From the NCBI RefSeq assembly GCF_004136015.1, contig NZ_CP024866.1:865461-929460 (forward strand): a DNA stretch of 64,000 nucleotides, in the 5' to 3' direction. Source of the stretch: Pseudomonas sp. ACM7 (GTDB taxonomy: Bacteria > Pseudomonadota > Gammaproteobacteria > Pseudomonadales > Pseudomonadaceae). A model generated the notes under the pieces. That model saw nothing but the letters and a program-made list of their open reading frames with translations, ran no database searches and was not told where the DNA came from. Position 1 is the stretch's first letter, and each line of letters opens with the position of its first letter. The position numbers and the translations under genes were made by a program. Positions 17,837 to 25,749 of the stretch are shown here, piece after piece.

Positions 17837-18457
17837 TTAGCGGAGGGCTTTCCAGGCAGCCACGTAGGCCTTGGCGTTAAGCGCCACTTCATCTGGGGTC
17901 ATGCCCGGTTTGAACAACCCGGAACCGAGGCCGAAGCCTTTGACGCCCGCGTCGATAAACACCTGCATGTTGTCCGGCGTGATCCCGCCGACCGGCGCCA
18001 GAATCGTTCCCGCAGGCAGTACCGCGAGCCAGGCTTTGACGACTGCCGGGCCCATCTGCTCGGCCGGGAACATCTTCAGCACGTCCGCCCCTTCGGCCAA
18101 TGCGGCGAAGGCTTCAGTCGGCGTCGCCACACCCGGCGACAGGAACAACCCCGCCGCTTTCGCTGCGCGCAACACCTTGGCATCGCTGTGCGGCATGACG
18201 ATCACTTGCCCCCCCGCTGCTTTCACTTGCTCGACCTGCTCCGGCGTCAACACCGTGCCCGCGCCGATCAGGCAATCGGCGGGCAAGGTACTGCGCAGGA
18301 TGCGGATACTTTCGTACGGCTCAGGGGAATTGAGCGGCACTTCGATGACGCGAAATCCGGCGGCGTAAAGGACTTCGCCGATGGCTGCCGCTTCTTGCGG
18401 GCGCAGGCCACGCAAAATCGCGATCAGACCGTTTTGCGCCAATGCTTGCTTGAGCAT
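17837..18457 (-). CDS. dgoA: 2-dehydro-3-deoxy-6-phosphogalactonate aldolase
   Basis: 206 residues, KDPG/KDPGal aldolase family. LIAILRGLRPQEAAAIGEVLYAAGF with the active-site Glu in VIEVPLNSPEP, GAGTVLTPEQV, and the Schiff-base Lys in GADVLKMFPAEQMGP. APVGGITPDNM binds phosphate. It splits KDPGal into pyruvate and glyceraldehyde-3-phosphate. GGAGG lies upstream of the ATG. The dgoK and dgoD neighbours make galactonate the substrate, rather than the glucose-derived isomer. Confidence 0.95.
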   Translation of the reverse strand: MLKQALAQNGLIAILRGLRPQEAAAIGEVLYAAGFRVIEVPLNSPEPYESIRILRSTLPADCLIGAGTVLTPEQVEQVKAAGGQVIVMPHSDAKVLRAAKAAGLFLSPGVATPTEAFAALAEGADVLKMFPAEQMGPAVVKAWLAVLPAGTILAPVGGITPDNMQVFIDAGVKGFGLGSGLFKPGMTPDEVALNAKAYVAAWKALR

Positions 18458-18476
18458 TTCAGACCTCCAGTCAGGT

Positions 18477-19469
18477 TTAACGGGATGGGTTGGGTGTGAT
18501 CAGTCCGGCGGCAACCGCCAACTGCCACAAGCCGCGCTCGGTGGCCTGTTCGGCCAGGGTCACCCGGGCAAAACCGCAGGCGTCGAGCGCCCGGCTGTAG
18601 CGGGCACAGAGTTGGGAATTACCGATGAGGATGATCGAAGGCAGATGAACGCTGTTGCGTCGGCGTCGCTGAACACTCGCCAACGCTGACAGTTCATGGC
18701 CGATCAACAAGCCGGACAAGTAATCCGGTTGGGCGGTGGCGCTGAGTTCGCCGGTCAAACCGAGGCTGCGGGCACTGAACAATGTCGACAACGGTCCGAT
18801 CTCGCCATCCGTCGACAGGGCCACCTGCACACCACGATCAAAGGCTTGGCCATCGAAGGACGCGCCCTTTTGCTGGGTGCGTCCCAGAATGCTGTGTTCG
18901 CTAAGCACGGCGAAGACTTCGCCGGTCATGAAGGTATCGAAATGCACGATGCAGCCGTTGGCCACTTCCACCCACTTCGAATGACTGCCCGGCAGGCCGA
19001 TCAACAGATCACCACCCGCCTCGGCCGGTAGATTCTGCAGCACGCCGAGCACTTGGGTTTCTTCGCCGCGCATCACGTTCGGCAGGCGCGAACGCTGAAT
19101 CACGCCCGGCACGATGTGCACGTCGACACCGCGAAGACTGCGAACCGTTTGTAGGGAGATTCCGAGATTGGCGACGTTTGCCGGCGTATCGCGGTAAGCC
19201 GCTTCGAGCCAGCCTTGTGCGCTGCCGACCATGCCGCATGCAATCACCGGCAAATCGGGCTGCGCGTCGAGCCAGTCACCGCAAGCCTCATCGAAGGCCA
19301 GTTCAAAACCGTCGGTACATTCCTGACCCGCAATCATTCGCGGCGTCCTGGGCAGCTGCATGATCCCCGACGACAGCGAACGCTGTTCGAGCACCAGGCC
19401 ACCTGCGGCGAGTTTGTAAGCACGTAATGAGGTTGTCCCCCAATCGAGCGCGATCAATTGCGCCAGCAT
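18477..19469 (-). CDS. dgoK: 2-dehydro-3-deoxygalactonokinase
   Basis: About 330 residues from ATG 19469, chosen because AGGTGA lies just upstream and the product then begins MLAQLIALDWGTTSLRAYKL, the conserved phosphate-binding start of the ASKHA kinase DgoK. A longer in-frame reading to 19724 crosses the promoter and is rejected. Further motifs are VIACGMVGSAQGWLEA, GEETQVLG, LIGLPGSHSKWVEV and FMTGEVFAVL. It phosphorylates 2-keto-3-deoxygalactonate. It is the first gene of the dgo operon, and its promoter block at 19531-19568 is shared with the sugar dehydrogenase locus. Confidence 0.93.
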   Translation of the reverse strand: MLAQLIALDWGTTSLRAYKLAAGGLVLEQRSLSSGIMQLPRTPRMIAGQECTDGFELAFDEACGDWLDAQPDLPVIACGMVGSAQGWLEAAYRDTPANVANLGISLQTVRSLRGVDVHIVPGVIQRSRLPNVMRGEETQVLGVLQNLPAEAGGDLLIGLPGSHSKWVEVANGCIVHFDTFMTGEVFAVLSEHSILGRTQQKGASFDGQAFDRGVQVALSTDGEIGPLSTLFSARSLGLTGELSATAQPDYLSGLLIGHELSALASVQRRRRNSVHLPSIILIGNSQLCARYSRALDACGFARVTLAEQATERGLWQLAVAAGLITPNPSR

Positions 19470-19530
19470 CGCTTCACCTGTTTTGTTTATAGGCAGTGAG
19501 TGAGCTGGACTATAGGCCTTCCGGAGCACA

Positions 19531-19568
19531 AATCTCAATATGTAATTTCGAATCCCATATTTTGGGAT
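19531..19568 (-). promoter_or_regulatory. Shared promoter/operator block of the dgo operon
   Basis: A 38-bp block ending in the palindrome ATCCCATATTTTGGGAT (19552-19568; ATCCCA-N5-TGGGAT). On the plus strand it starts AATCTCAATATGTAATTT. A block at 34965-35002, upstream of the sugar dehydrogenase gene, matches 33 of 38 positions with identical spacing. Farther downstream, both loci also share CTTCACCTGTTTTGTTT (19472-19488 here), which includes the ribosome site. Confidence 0.8.
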
Positions 19569-19641
19569 ATTGCTTTCTGGCCTCTCCTTCAGGTTTGGAT
19601 GGACCACTGACTTTGCGACCATCCTCCGCGCCGTTTTGCAT

Positions 19642-20136
19642 TCAGTACTTAGCGATCTCTCGTAACAACTCTTTCGTAGGAACCTGCATCTCTTCCGAAA
19701 AATAGGTTTTGTAAGAATAGGCATTGATTCTAACTTTGCAGGTAATTGACGCCTGCTCGGCCAATAGCGAACTAAGAGCTTCGCTTTTCATCACAGCATC
19801 GTTTGTCGAACTCTTGACTTCACTAAATATTAAATCAGCCTTAAACACCTGTTCACCACCCTGCTGAACAGTTTCAATAAACCCCTCCCCGTATTGGTGG
19901 ATGCGGTGAGCCACTGAAAAATCAGTATCACCGTCCAAGGAGCAAATTAATGTCTGACTTATCTTTGATTTAAACAAATTCACCACATCTACATTTGACG
20001 TAAAGCTAACTTGATATATACGTTTGTCTTGATAGCGCTCGACGCTGACGTACTCCAATTTAGCAATGGGCTTACCATGATTCATTGCGCATGAAGCGCA
20101 CAGCATGAACATTAAACACAGGAGCAATCTAGGCAC
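19642..20136 (-). CDS. Small lipoprotein, candidate immunity protein
   Basis: 164 residues from a GTG at 20136 that has AAAGGA 7 nt upstream; a TTG at 20160 is possible. The N-terminus MPRLLLCLMFMLCASC is a compact lipoprotein signal (lipobox CASC). No family recognised. The gene overlaps the preceding hydrolase by 8 nt and is the last of a PAAR-hydrolase cassette. Periplasmic lipoproteins encoded right after T6SS lipase effectors are commonly their immunity proteins, so that role is inferred. GC is low (23 of 60 bases at 19801-19860). Confidence 0.5.
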   Translation of the reverse strand: MPRLLLCLMFMLCASCAMNHGKPIAKLEYVSVERYQDKRIYQVSFTSNVDVVNLFKSKISQTLICSLDGDTDFSVAHRIHQYGEGFIETVQQGGEQVFKADLIFSEVKSSTNDAVMKSEALSSLLAEQASITCKVRINAYSYKTYFSEEMQVPTKELLREIAKY

Positions 20137-20866
20137 ATTTTTTTCCTTTGAAGTGTTCAACTATCGACTCCATTAAAATATCCCTGGCCGACTTACCGCA
20201 TTCAAGCACGGCGATGTAAATCGCCCACGCGTCGGCATGATTAACATCAACACGACCGTTCATATTTGGACCGGATGCCATATTCCACTGCTCACCAAAA
20301 TCGGCCACAAGGTCGGAAAAATTCCAATCCTTGGCATCTGCTCTCACGTTGACCCAGTACTCTGCCTTTGGTTTGGGTTCTTGCTGATAGATACTCGAGA
20401 TCCCATAGACAATTTTTCCTTCACCCACAGGATCCAGCGTGACTAAAACCGGAATTCTATACCCTCGATTACTTAACACTGCTGATAGGTGAGCACCATT
20501 CCATCCACCCAGGCTGTGACCCACTATATATACAGGCGTTGTTAGATCCGGCGCCTTGGCCAGAACATTGGCCTGAAGCCCTTCATCAGTTAAAAAATCG
20601 TTACAACTAAGATGATGCGCCTCATAGGTATCAGCAAGGCCTTCAATTTCCATATTTTTAATGAAGATTTTGCGAGCTTCCACGACGTTATTATTGGGCC
20701 CCGTCAGATAGTAACTTTCCTTGTCACCGGCCCCACCGACAAAAAATACAACGATGGTCTTGGGGGTAACTGACGCTTGTTTAACAGTAACATCCGTTTT
20801 ACACGTCAAGTCATGAGTCACCACCAGCTTCTGACATCCCTTCAATGCAGGATTTTCGGCTCCCAT
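20129..20866 (-). CDS. Alpha/beta hydrolase, candidate T6SS lipase effector
   Basis: 245 residues with no signal peptide. The nucleophile elbow is VYIVGHSLGGW (Ser near residue 117), followed by VTLDPVGEG (possible acid) and VDVNHADAW (possible catalytic His). This looks like a lipase or esterase fold. It starts 6 bp after a PAAR protein gene and overlaps a small lipoprotein gene. That order (PAAR, enzyme, lipoprotein) is typical of T6SS Tle effector/immunity sets, though the family could not be named. Codon use is more AT-rich than in neighbouring genes, which suggests horizontal acquisition. Confidence 0.6.
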   Translation of the reverse strand: MGAENPALKGCQKLVVTHDLTCKTDVTVKQASVTPKTIVVFFVGGAGDKESYYLTGPNNNVVEARKIFIKNMEIEGLADTYEAHHLSCNDFLTDEGLQANVLAKAPDLTTPVYIVGHSLGGWNGAHLSAVLSNRGYRIPVLVTLDPVGEGKIVYGISSIYQQEPKPKAEYWVNVRADAKDWNFSDLVADFGEQWNMASGPNMNGRVDVNHADAWAIYIAVLECGKSARDILMESIVEHFKGKKCA

Positions 20867-20872
20867 TTCCTG

Positions 20873-21367
20873 CTACTCCACGAACAATTTAATGGTTTCG
20901 GGGACATGCGAACTTACCATATGGGTAAAGCCCGCTTCATTCGTGATGCCATGCTCCACACGTCCGTCTCCGCGTTGAATGGCGTAAGGATAGTTAGGCA
21001 TAGGGGCGCCCGTGATCTCATTGATCACTTGCATTCGGTCATTGAAGTGCACCGGCATCGGCAACAACCCACTGAACGCAGCGCCTCCGCCACTCTGGCC
21101 AATAATTACCGTGCCGGAGCCGCCAACGACCACGTTGCCGTGACCACCCGTACTGTCGAGCGTTGCGGCGTTGAGACCGTTGATGAATACCGTTCCGGAC
21201 ACGGCACCGGTGATCGGGCTGCCGCAGGCGGATTTGTCGGTCATGCGGGCCGCGGCGAGGCCGTCGAAGAAAACGTCCGGTGAGCCGGACACGATCGGGT
21301 TAGTGCCATGGCCCGGCAACGGGCACGCGGTTGGGTCGGTGACGCGCGCAGCGGGTTTTCCACTCAA
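20873..21367 (-). CDS. PAAR domain protein with C-terminal extension
   Basis: 164 residues from a TTG start that overlaps the upstream stop (TTGA) and has AGGAG 7 nt upstream. PAAR region at about 1-95: KPAARVTDPTACPLPGHGTNPIVSGSPDVFFDG, AARMTDKSACG, GTVFINGLNAATLDS, GNVVVGGSGTVIIG. The tail at about 105-164 (MQVINEITGAPMPNYPYAI, DGRVEHGITNEAGFTH, ETIKLFVE) resembles the transthyretin-like domain often found on PAAR or VgrG spikes. It probably tips a type VI secretion spike and carries the adjacent hydrolase. No other T6SS gene is in this window. Confidence 0.85.
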   Translation of the reverse strand: MSGKPAARVTDPTACPLPGHGTNPIVSGSPDVFFDGLAAARMTDKSACGSPITGAVSGTVFINGLNAATLDSTGGHGNVVVGGSGTVIIGQSGGGAAFSGLLPMPVHFNDRMQVINEITGAPMPNYPYAIQRGDGRVEHGITNEAGFTHMVSSHVPETIKLFVE

Positions 21368-22026
21368 GTCAAAGCTCCTTGCTTCTGAAGTTCAGGGGGA
21401 AGGTGATAGATATCGATGTCGGTCGCGGCGAAGCGCCAGCGATTGTCGATCGGGTCGAACAGCGCATGACAATTGTCGCGACTGTCGGAAAATGTGGCGT
21501 TGTGAAGGGTTTGCCAGGCTTCGTCGACCTGCCATCGCAAATCAGCACCCGAAACGTTGTCGAGGTCATTGAGCAAGGTGTTGTAGTCCCGCAGACCAAT
21601 CCGGTCGTAGGTGGTTTGCAATAGACAGGCCATTTGCGGACCGAACTCGACGTAGTGTTCCGAGGTCCATTGGCCGATGTCGGAATAGACGTACCAGCCC
21701 ATTGGTACCAGCGCTCCGTCATTCAGCAGACATTGACCTGTCTGGGCGACGAAGCCACAGCAGACATGCAGCGCCAGCCAGCCCTGATGTTCCTGGATAA
21801 ACGAGTTCGGATCGAACGTGCGAAGGGGTACGACGCGGTACTCTTCAAGACCGCGACTGCGCGTCATCAACTCGGCGTCCAGACGCGAAACGAAGGCCCG
21901 AATCGCCTTACCACCCGTGTGGTTGAGGGTGCAAAGAATATCCACCGATTGGCGATGGAGGTCGTCAGTCGAGCCAAGTTTTTTGACCAGACCATACAAA
22001 CGCATATTCGCCCGAAGTCCGCTCAT
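21364..22026 (-). CDS. Hypothetical protein upstream of PAAR gene
   Basis: 220 residues, no signal peptide or membrane segment, no family recognised. It has an aromatic-rich centre (HQGWLALHVCCGFVAQTGQC, MGWYVYSDIGQWTSEHYVEF). It is coupled to the PAAR gene by a 4-nt overlap, which suggests a chaperone or adaptor for loading the PAAR-linked effector. I could not match it to the DUF4123 or DUF1795 adaptor families, so the role is only inferred from position. Confidence 0.55.
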   Translation of the reverse strand: MSGLRANMRLYGLVKKLGSTDDLHRQSVDILCTLNHTGGKAIRAFVSRLDAELMTRSRGLEEYRVVPLRTFDPNSFIQEHQGWLALHVCCGFVAQTGQCLLNDGALVPMGWYVYSDIGQWTSEHYVEFGPQMACLLQTTYDRIGLRDYNTLLNDLDNVSGADLRWQVDEAWQTLHNATFSDSRDNCHALFDPIDNRWRFAATDIDIYHLPPELQKQGALT

Positions 22027-22181
22027 CGCCCGTCACTCATTGATGCGGCGAAGGCTCCACGGGCGTGGAGATAAAGTGCCAAAGGCATTGCAGGTGTCGT
22101 CCGTGAGCGCGCAAAAGGCGCACAGAATGCCGGACTAGAGCGGTGGCGACAACTGATTCAGCAGCCCATTGCCATCAGTGA

Positions 22182-22664
22182 TCACCGCCCCTCGGCAAAC
22201 TCCCGCAACACCGCCCCATCCATCCGATACCGCACCCACTCTTCCTGCGGCTGAGCACCCAACGACTTGTAGAACTCGATTGCCGGTTTGTTCCAGTCCA
22301 GCACGCTCCACTCAAATCGACCGCAATCATTGGCGCAGGCGATTTTCGCCAGATGGCGCAGCAAGGTTTTACCGGCGCCGCCACCACGCTGTTCGGGGGT
22401 GATGTAGAGGTCTTCGAGGTACAGGCAGTTGCTGCCGAGCCACGTGGAATAGCTGAAGAAAAACACGGCAAAGCCGATTGGCGAGCCATCGCGCAGGCAG
22501 ATCAGCCCGTGGGCGGTGGCGCCTTCGCTGAACAGGCTGCGCTCGATGTCGGCGACGCTGGCGATGACTTCGTGGCGGGCACGTTCGTAGTCGGCCAGTT
22601 CGGTGATGAACCCGAGGATTTGCGGTGCATCGCTCGGGGTCGCCGGGCGGATCTCGATCGTCAT
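22182..22664 (-). CDS. GNAT family N-acetyltransferase
   Basis: 160 residues from ATG 22664 (GAAGG upstream), starting MTIEIRPATPSDAPQILGFI. Acetyl-CoA-binding motif A is ITPEQRGGGAGKTLLRHLAK near 92-111, with CGRFEWSVLDWNKPAIEFYKSLGAQP after it. It resembles the diamine/spermine acetyltransferase-like GNAT group. Substrate unknown. The gene is single and divergent from the HD-domain gene. Confidence 0.85.
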   Translation of the reverse strand: MTIEIRPATPSDAPQILGFITELADYERARHEVIASVADIERSLFSEGATAHGLICLRDGSPIGFAVFFFSYSTWLGSNCLYLEDLYITPEQRGGGAGKTLLRHLAKIACANDCGRFEWSVLDWNKPAIEFYKSLGAQPQEEWVRYRMDGAVLREFAEGR

Positions 22665-22813
22665 GGACGTGCCTTCGTCAAAAGTTGAAAACGCCATACT
22701 AAGTCGGCGAGCGACGCTCGTCACACTGGAAATTCAAAGCTGATCCATGGAGCATGTGTAGCTGCTACAGGGCTATGTCGCTGCAAAAGACGTTTTCACT
22801 TAACAGGATGTTT

Positions 22814-23467
22814 ATGAACACTGATGCTTTCGCACCACTGCAACTCCTCGCTGCGCAACTGCTGCCCCACGCGCTGGAACCCTCAGAGGACGGCGCCCAT
22901 GATCTGTCGCACTTGCAGCGGGTCTGGCACAACGTGCGTACGCTTCATGCTGAAGAAGGTGGCGATCTTGAGGTGCTGCTCGCAGCGGTGCTTTTGCACG
23001 ATTGCGTGGCGGTAGAGAAGAACTCGCCGCTGCGTTCTCAGGCCTCGCGGCTGGCCGCCGAGAAGGCATCGAAATTGTTGGCGGACATGGCCTGGCCAGA
23101 CGTAAAAGTCAGCGCGGTTGCCCATGCCATCGAAGCACACAGTTTTTCCGCCAACATCGCGCCAACCACGCTCGAAGCGAAAATCATGCAGGACGCCGAC
23201 CGCCTCGACTCCCTTGGCATGCTCGGCGTGGCGCGAACCTTTTACATCGCCGGACGTATGGGCAGCGCGTTGTACGACCCAGAGGATCCCGAGGCGAAGG
23301 ACCGGGAGTACGATGACAAACGTTTTTGCCTCGACCATTTCCAGACCAAACTGCTGCACCTGGCGGATGGATTCCAGACGACCACCGGCCAGCGTCTGGC
23401 GCAGACTCGCCACGAACGGTTGAAGGGGTTCATGGAGTTGTTCAAGGAAGAAATTGGCGCCTGCTGA
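22814..23467 (+). CDS. HD domain phosphohydrolase
   Basis: 217 residues from ATG 22814 (AGGA 5 nt upstream). HD metal site: GAHDLSHLQRVWHNVRTL, VLLHDCVAVEKNS, HAIEAHSF and MQDADRLDSLGMLGVARTF. It matches the YedJ/YpgQ-type HD phosphohydrolases that act on nucleotides or related phosphoesters. The exact substrate is not known. It is followed 112 bp later by an MFS gene on the same strand. Confidence 0.85.
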   Translation: MNTDAFAPLQLLAAQLLPHALEPSEDGAHDLSHLQRVWHNVRTLHAEEGGDLEVLLAAVLLHDCVAVEKNSPLRSQASRLAAEKASKLLADMAWPDVKVSAVAHAIEAHSFSANIAPTTLEAKIMQDADRLDSLGMLGVARTFYIAGRMGSALYDPEDPEAKDREYDDKRFCLDHFQTKLLHLADGFQTTTGQRLAQTRHERLKGFMELFKEEIGAC

Positions 23468-23579
23468 AGGCTTTACTCCGGCCAGCGCTAACCCTGAAAT
23501 CGATAACCTCAGACCTAACATCGACGCCGTGCGTGATAGATAGATGAAGCTCTCTTCTATCGGGTCAAGGAACCGCGTC

Positions 23580-24785
23580 ATGCCTAGCGCAACCCCCCAA
23601 GTCTCAAGCAGGTTGTTCGGCCTGTTTTGCCTGGCCAGCTACTTGCTGTCGCTGTCCTATGGCTCGACCTTTTTGCTGTCGTTGTTGATCGGTTCCCGCG
23701 GCGGCAACGAGCACGATGCCGGCAGTGTGATTTCGGCGGCGATGCTCAGCACCTTTGCCGCCGTTATTGTTTCCGGGCACTTGTCCGACCTGCTCGGTGC
23801 TGCCCGCTCGATTGCGCTGTTCGGCATTCTGCTGGTGGCCGCCAGCCTGGGCTTCGCCCTGGCGCCAGGCTTTGGCAATCTGCTGTTGTTTTTCGGGCTC
23901 TTGCTGGGGCTGGGTTGGGGCGTGTTCTATACCCTCGGGCCGATCATTGTGGCGAGTCTGGTAACGCCTGCCCAACGCGCGAAATACTTTGCGCTGCTGT
24001 CGGGCAGCATGATGACCGGGATCGGCAGCGGTCCCTTGTTAGGCCGCGCTGCCAGTGCCCTCGGGTATCCGATCACCGCGGCGTTTTACCTCGCGGCGCT
24101 GGCCAGCCTGATCGGTGTGTTGCTGTTCTGGCGGTTGGATTCGCAACTGAAAAAAGCGCCTGCCCACTCGGCAGCGGTGTCACGAATTTCCTGGCGTGCA
24201 GCGGCGCAAGTGCTGTCGTCCAGAGCGGTGTTCCCGATCATCATGGTCGGTCTCGGCGGCTGCGTTTTCGGCGGTCTGTCGAGTTTTCAAACCAGCTACG
24301 CGGCGGCGCGTTCACTCGACTATTCACTGTTCTTCCTAGGCTTCATGAGCGCAGCGATCAGCAGCCGAATGCTGATCGCCGGTTTCGTGGTCAAGCGCGA
24401 CCCGTTCTGGGCGTCCTGCCTGCTGTCGGGCTTGATGATGGGCTCGATCCTGATGTTCGGTTTCGTCGTCGACGACGGGTTCAGCTACGTGCTGGCGGCG
24501 GTGATGCTCGGGGTCGGTTACGGGCTGACCTATTCGGTGATCAATGGCCTGGCGGCCAACGAGGCGCCGAACGGCACCACCGCGCAATCCTTGCTGCTGT
24601 TCAGCCTGTCCTACTTTATCGGCGTGTTTGGTTTTCCGTTGCTGGCCGGGAAAATCATCGTGGAACAGGGGATGGCGACGCTGTTGCTCACGGTGTTGGC
24701 GGTTGCTGTATTGAATTGGCTGATCAGCGTCGGCCGGCTGGTCTGGCGTCGAGCCGTTACCAGCAAAGCGTTGCAGCAGGCCTAG
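23580..24785 (+). CDS. MFS transporter
   Basis: About 401 residues from ATG 23580 (AAGGA 8 nt upstream). Roughly 12 hydrophobic segments with the loop 2-3 motif GHLSDLLGAARSIALFG and a central loop DSQLKKAPAHSAAVSRISW. No substrate motif recognised; it looks like the YfcJ/arabinose-efflux-like drug or sugar exporters. It appears monocistronic. Confidence 0.8.
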   Translation: MPSATPQVSSRLFGLFCLASYLLSLSYGSTFLLSLLIGSRGGNEHDAGSVISAAMLSTFAAVIVSGHLSDLLGAARSIALFGILLVAASLGFALAPGFGNLLLFFGLLLGLGWGVFYTLGPIIVASLVTPAQRAKYFALLSGSMMTGIGSGPLLGRAASALGYPITAAFYLAALASLIGVLLFWRLDSQLKKAPAHSAAVSRISWRAAAQVLSSRAVFPIIMVGLGGCVFGGLSSFQTSYAAARSLDYSLFFLGFMSAAISSRMLIAGFVVKRDPFWASCLLSGLMMGSILMFGFVVDDGFSYVLAAVMLGVGYGLTYSVINGLAANEAPNGTTAQSLLLFSLSYFIGVFGFPLLAGKIIVEQGMATLLLTVLAVAVLNWLISVGRLVWRRAVTSKALQQA

Positions 24786-24887
24786 ACCGTTCGTCGTTCA
24801 TCAGGCACCAATCCAAATCGGGGGCGGACCAATATCAGATAAGGACTCTAATTAAATGGACCTATCCACATCCATGAAGAGGTAACC

Positions 24888-25142
24888 ATGAACGCCGATA
24901 AAAACCTTGAGAAAGAAGTCCTGACCCGTCTGCTGCATGCCCATCCAAGCGGCTTGGGCAAAGAGGTCCTGGACAATTACCGGGGGGAGAGAGACGTGGC
25001 CAGCACCCTCGCCACGCTGCAGGATCGTGGATTGATCCAGCATGGTCATGTGATCTGCAACGAGGCCGGTGAGCACTCGTTGAACTTGCCGATCAAACTC
25101 AGTGCCGCAGGGGTGGAGGCGGCGCGCAAGCTGGACGTTTAA
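24888..25142 (+). CDS. Hypothetical small protein, winged-helix-like
   Basis: 84 residues with GAGG upstream of the ATG. The pattern KEVLTRLLHAHPSGLGKEVL, VASTLATLQDRGLIQHGHV and KLSAAGVEAARKLDV resembles a small winged-helix fold (helix-turn-helix then a wing ending LSAAGVEAA). No family recognised with certainty. A class A palindromic repeat follows it. Confidence 0.6.
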   Translation: MNADKNLEKEVLTRLLHAHPSGLGKEVLDNYRGERDVASTLATLQDRGLIQHGHVICNEAGEHSLNLPIKLSAAGVEAARKLDV

Positions 25143-25150
25143 TAACGGAT

Positions 25151-25228
25151 GTAGGAGCTGGCGAAGCCTGCGATCTTTTGATCTTCAAGCATTCAAAGCA
25201 AAAGATCGCAGCCTGCGGCAGCTCCTAC
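25151..25228. repeat. Class A palindromic repeat
   Basis: GTAGGAGCTG at the left and CAGCTCCTAC at the right, with internal GCGATCTTTTGATCTT and AAAAGATCGC. It sits between two small genes and can fold into a long hairpin. Confidence 0.9.
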
Positions 25229-25247
25229 GAGCAGCAGGAGAAATCCC

Positions 25248-25628
25248 ATGCCTCGTGGAAGCAAAGACAAATACACCGCCGAGCAGAAACGCAAGGCCGA
25301 GCACATCGAAGAGAGCTACGAGCACAAGGGTGTCTCGAAAGAGGAAGCTGAGGCCCGGGCCTGGGCGACCGTCAACAAGCAGTCGGGTGGCGGTGAACGC
25401 AAAGGTGGGGCCGGACGCAAGAAACCCGCGAGTGCCAAGTCGCAGGATCGCCAGGAATCAGCTCGTCGTGCGGTGGCCAGCCGTGAAGGTCATTCGCGAA
25501 ACAGCGAGGCTTCGCGCGAAACCCAGACCGTCGACAGCTTGATGAAAGAAGCCCGGGCGAAGAAGATTCCGGGACGGTCGGGCATGCGCAAGCAGGAGTT
25601 GATCGAGGCGTTGCGCAAGGCCGGGTAA
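25248..25628 (+). CDS. Small basic protein with Rho N-terminal-like (SAP-like) C-terminus
   Basis: 126 residues with AGGAG upstream. The first part (MPRGSKDKYTAEQKRKAEHI, SYEHKGVSKEEAEARAWATVNKQSGGG) matches the short protein often named plasmid stabilisation protein in pseudomonads. The end (SLMKEARAKKIPGRSGMRKQELIEALRKAG) has the helix-extension-helix of Rho N-terminal or SAP-like domains that bind nucleic acid. Its role is unknown; the plasmid name is not supported by this chromosomal setting. Confidence 0.7.
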   Translation: MPRGSKDKYTAEQKRKAEHIEESYEHKGVSKEEAEARAWATVNKQSGGGERKGGAGRKKPASAKSQDRQESARRAVASREGHSRNSEASRETQTVDSLMKEARAKKIPGRSGMRKQELIEALRKAG

Positions 25629-25658
25629 GGCCCTTTTATTTGTTGAGTTTGAAGGCCC

Positions 25659-25741
25659 CTTCGCGAGCAAGCCCGCTCCCACACTTGATCGAGTTATCTG
25701 AATAAACGCGATCAAATGTGGGAGCGGGCTTGCTCGCGAAG
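25659..25741. repeat. Class B REP pair
   Basis: Perfect 25-bp inverted arms at 25659-25683 and 25717-25741 (CTTCGCGAGCAAGCCCGCTC and its complement), with a 33-bp spacer. It lies between convergent genes and may also act as a transcription barrier. Confidence 0.9.
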
Positions 25742-25749
25742 ACGGCCGA

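Noticed and set aside
25248..25628. Plasmid stabilisation system
   Set aside because: A family nickname only; there is no partner gene or plasmid feature nearby.
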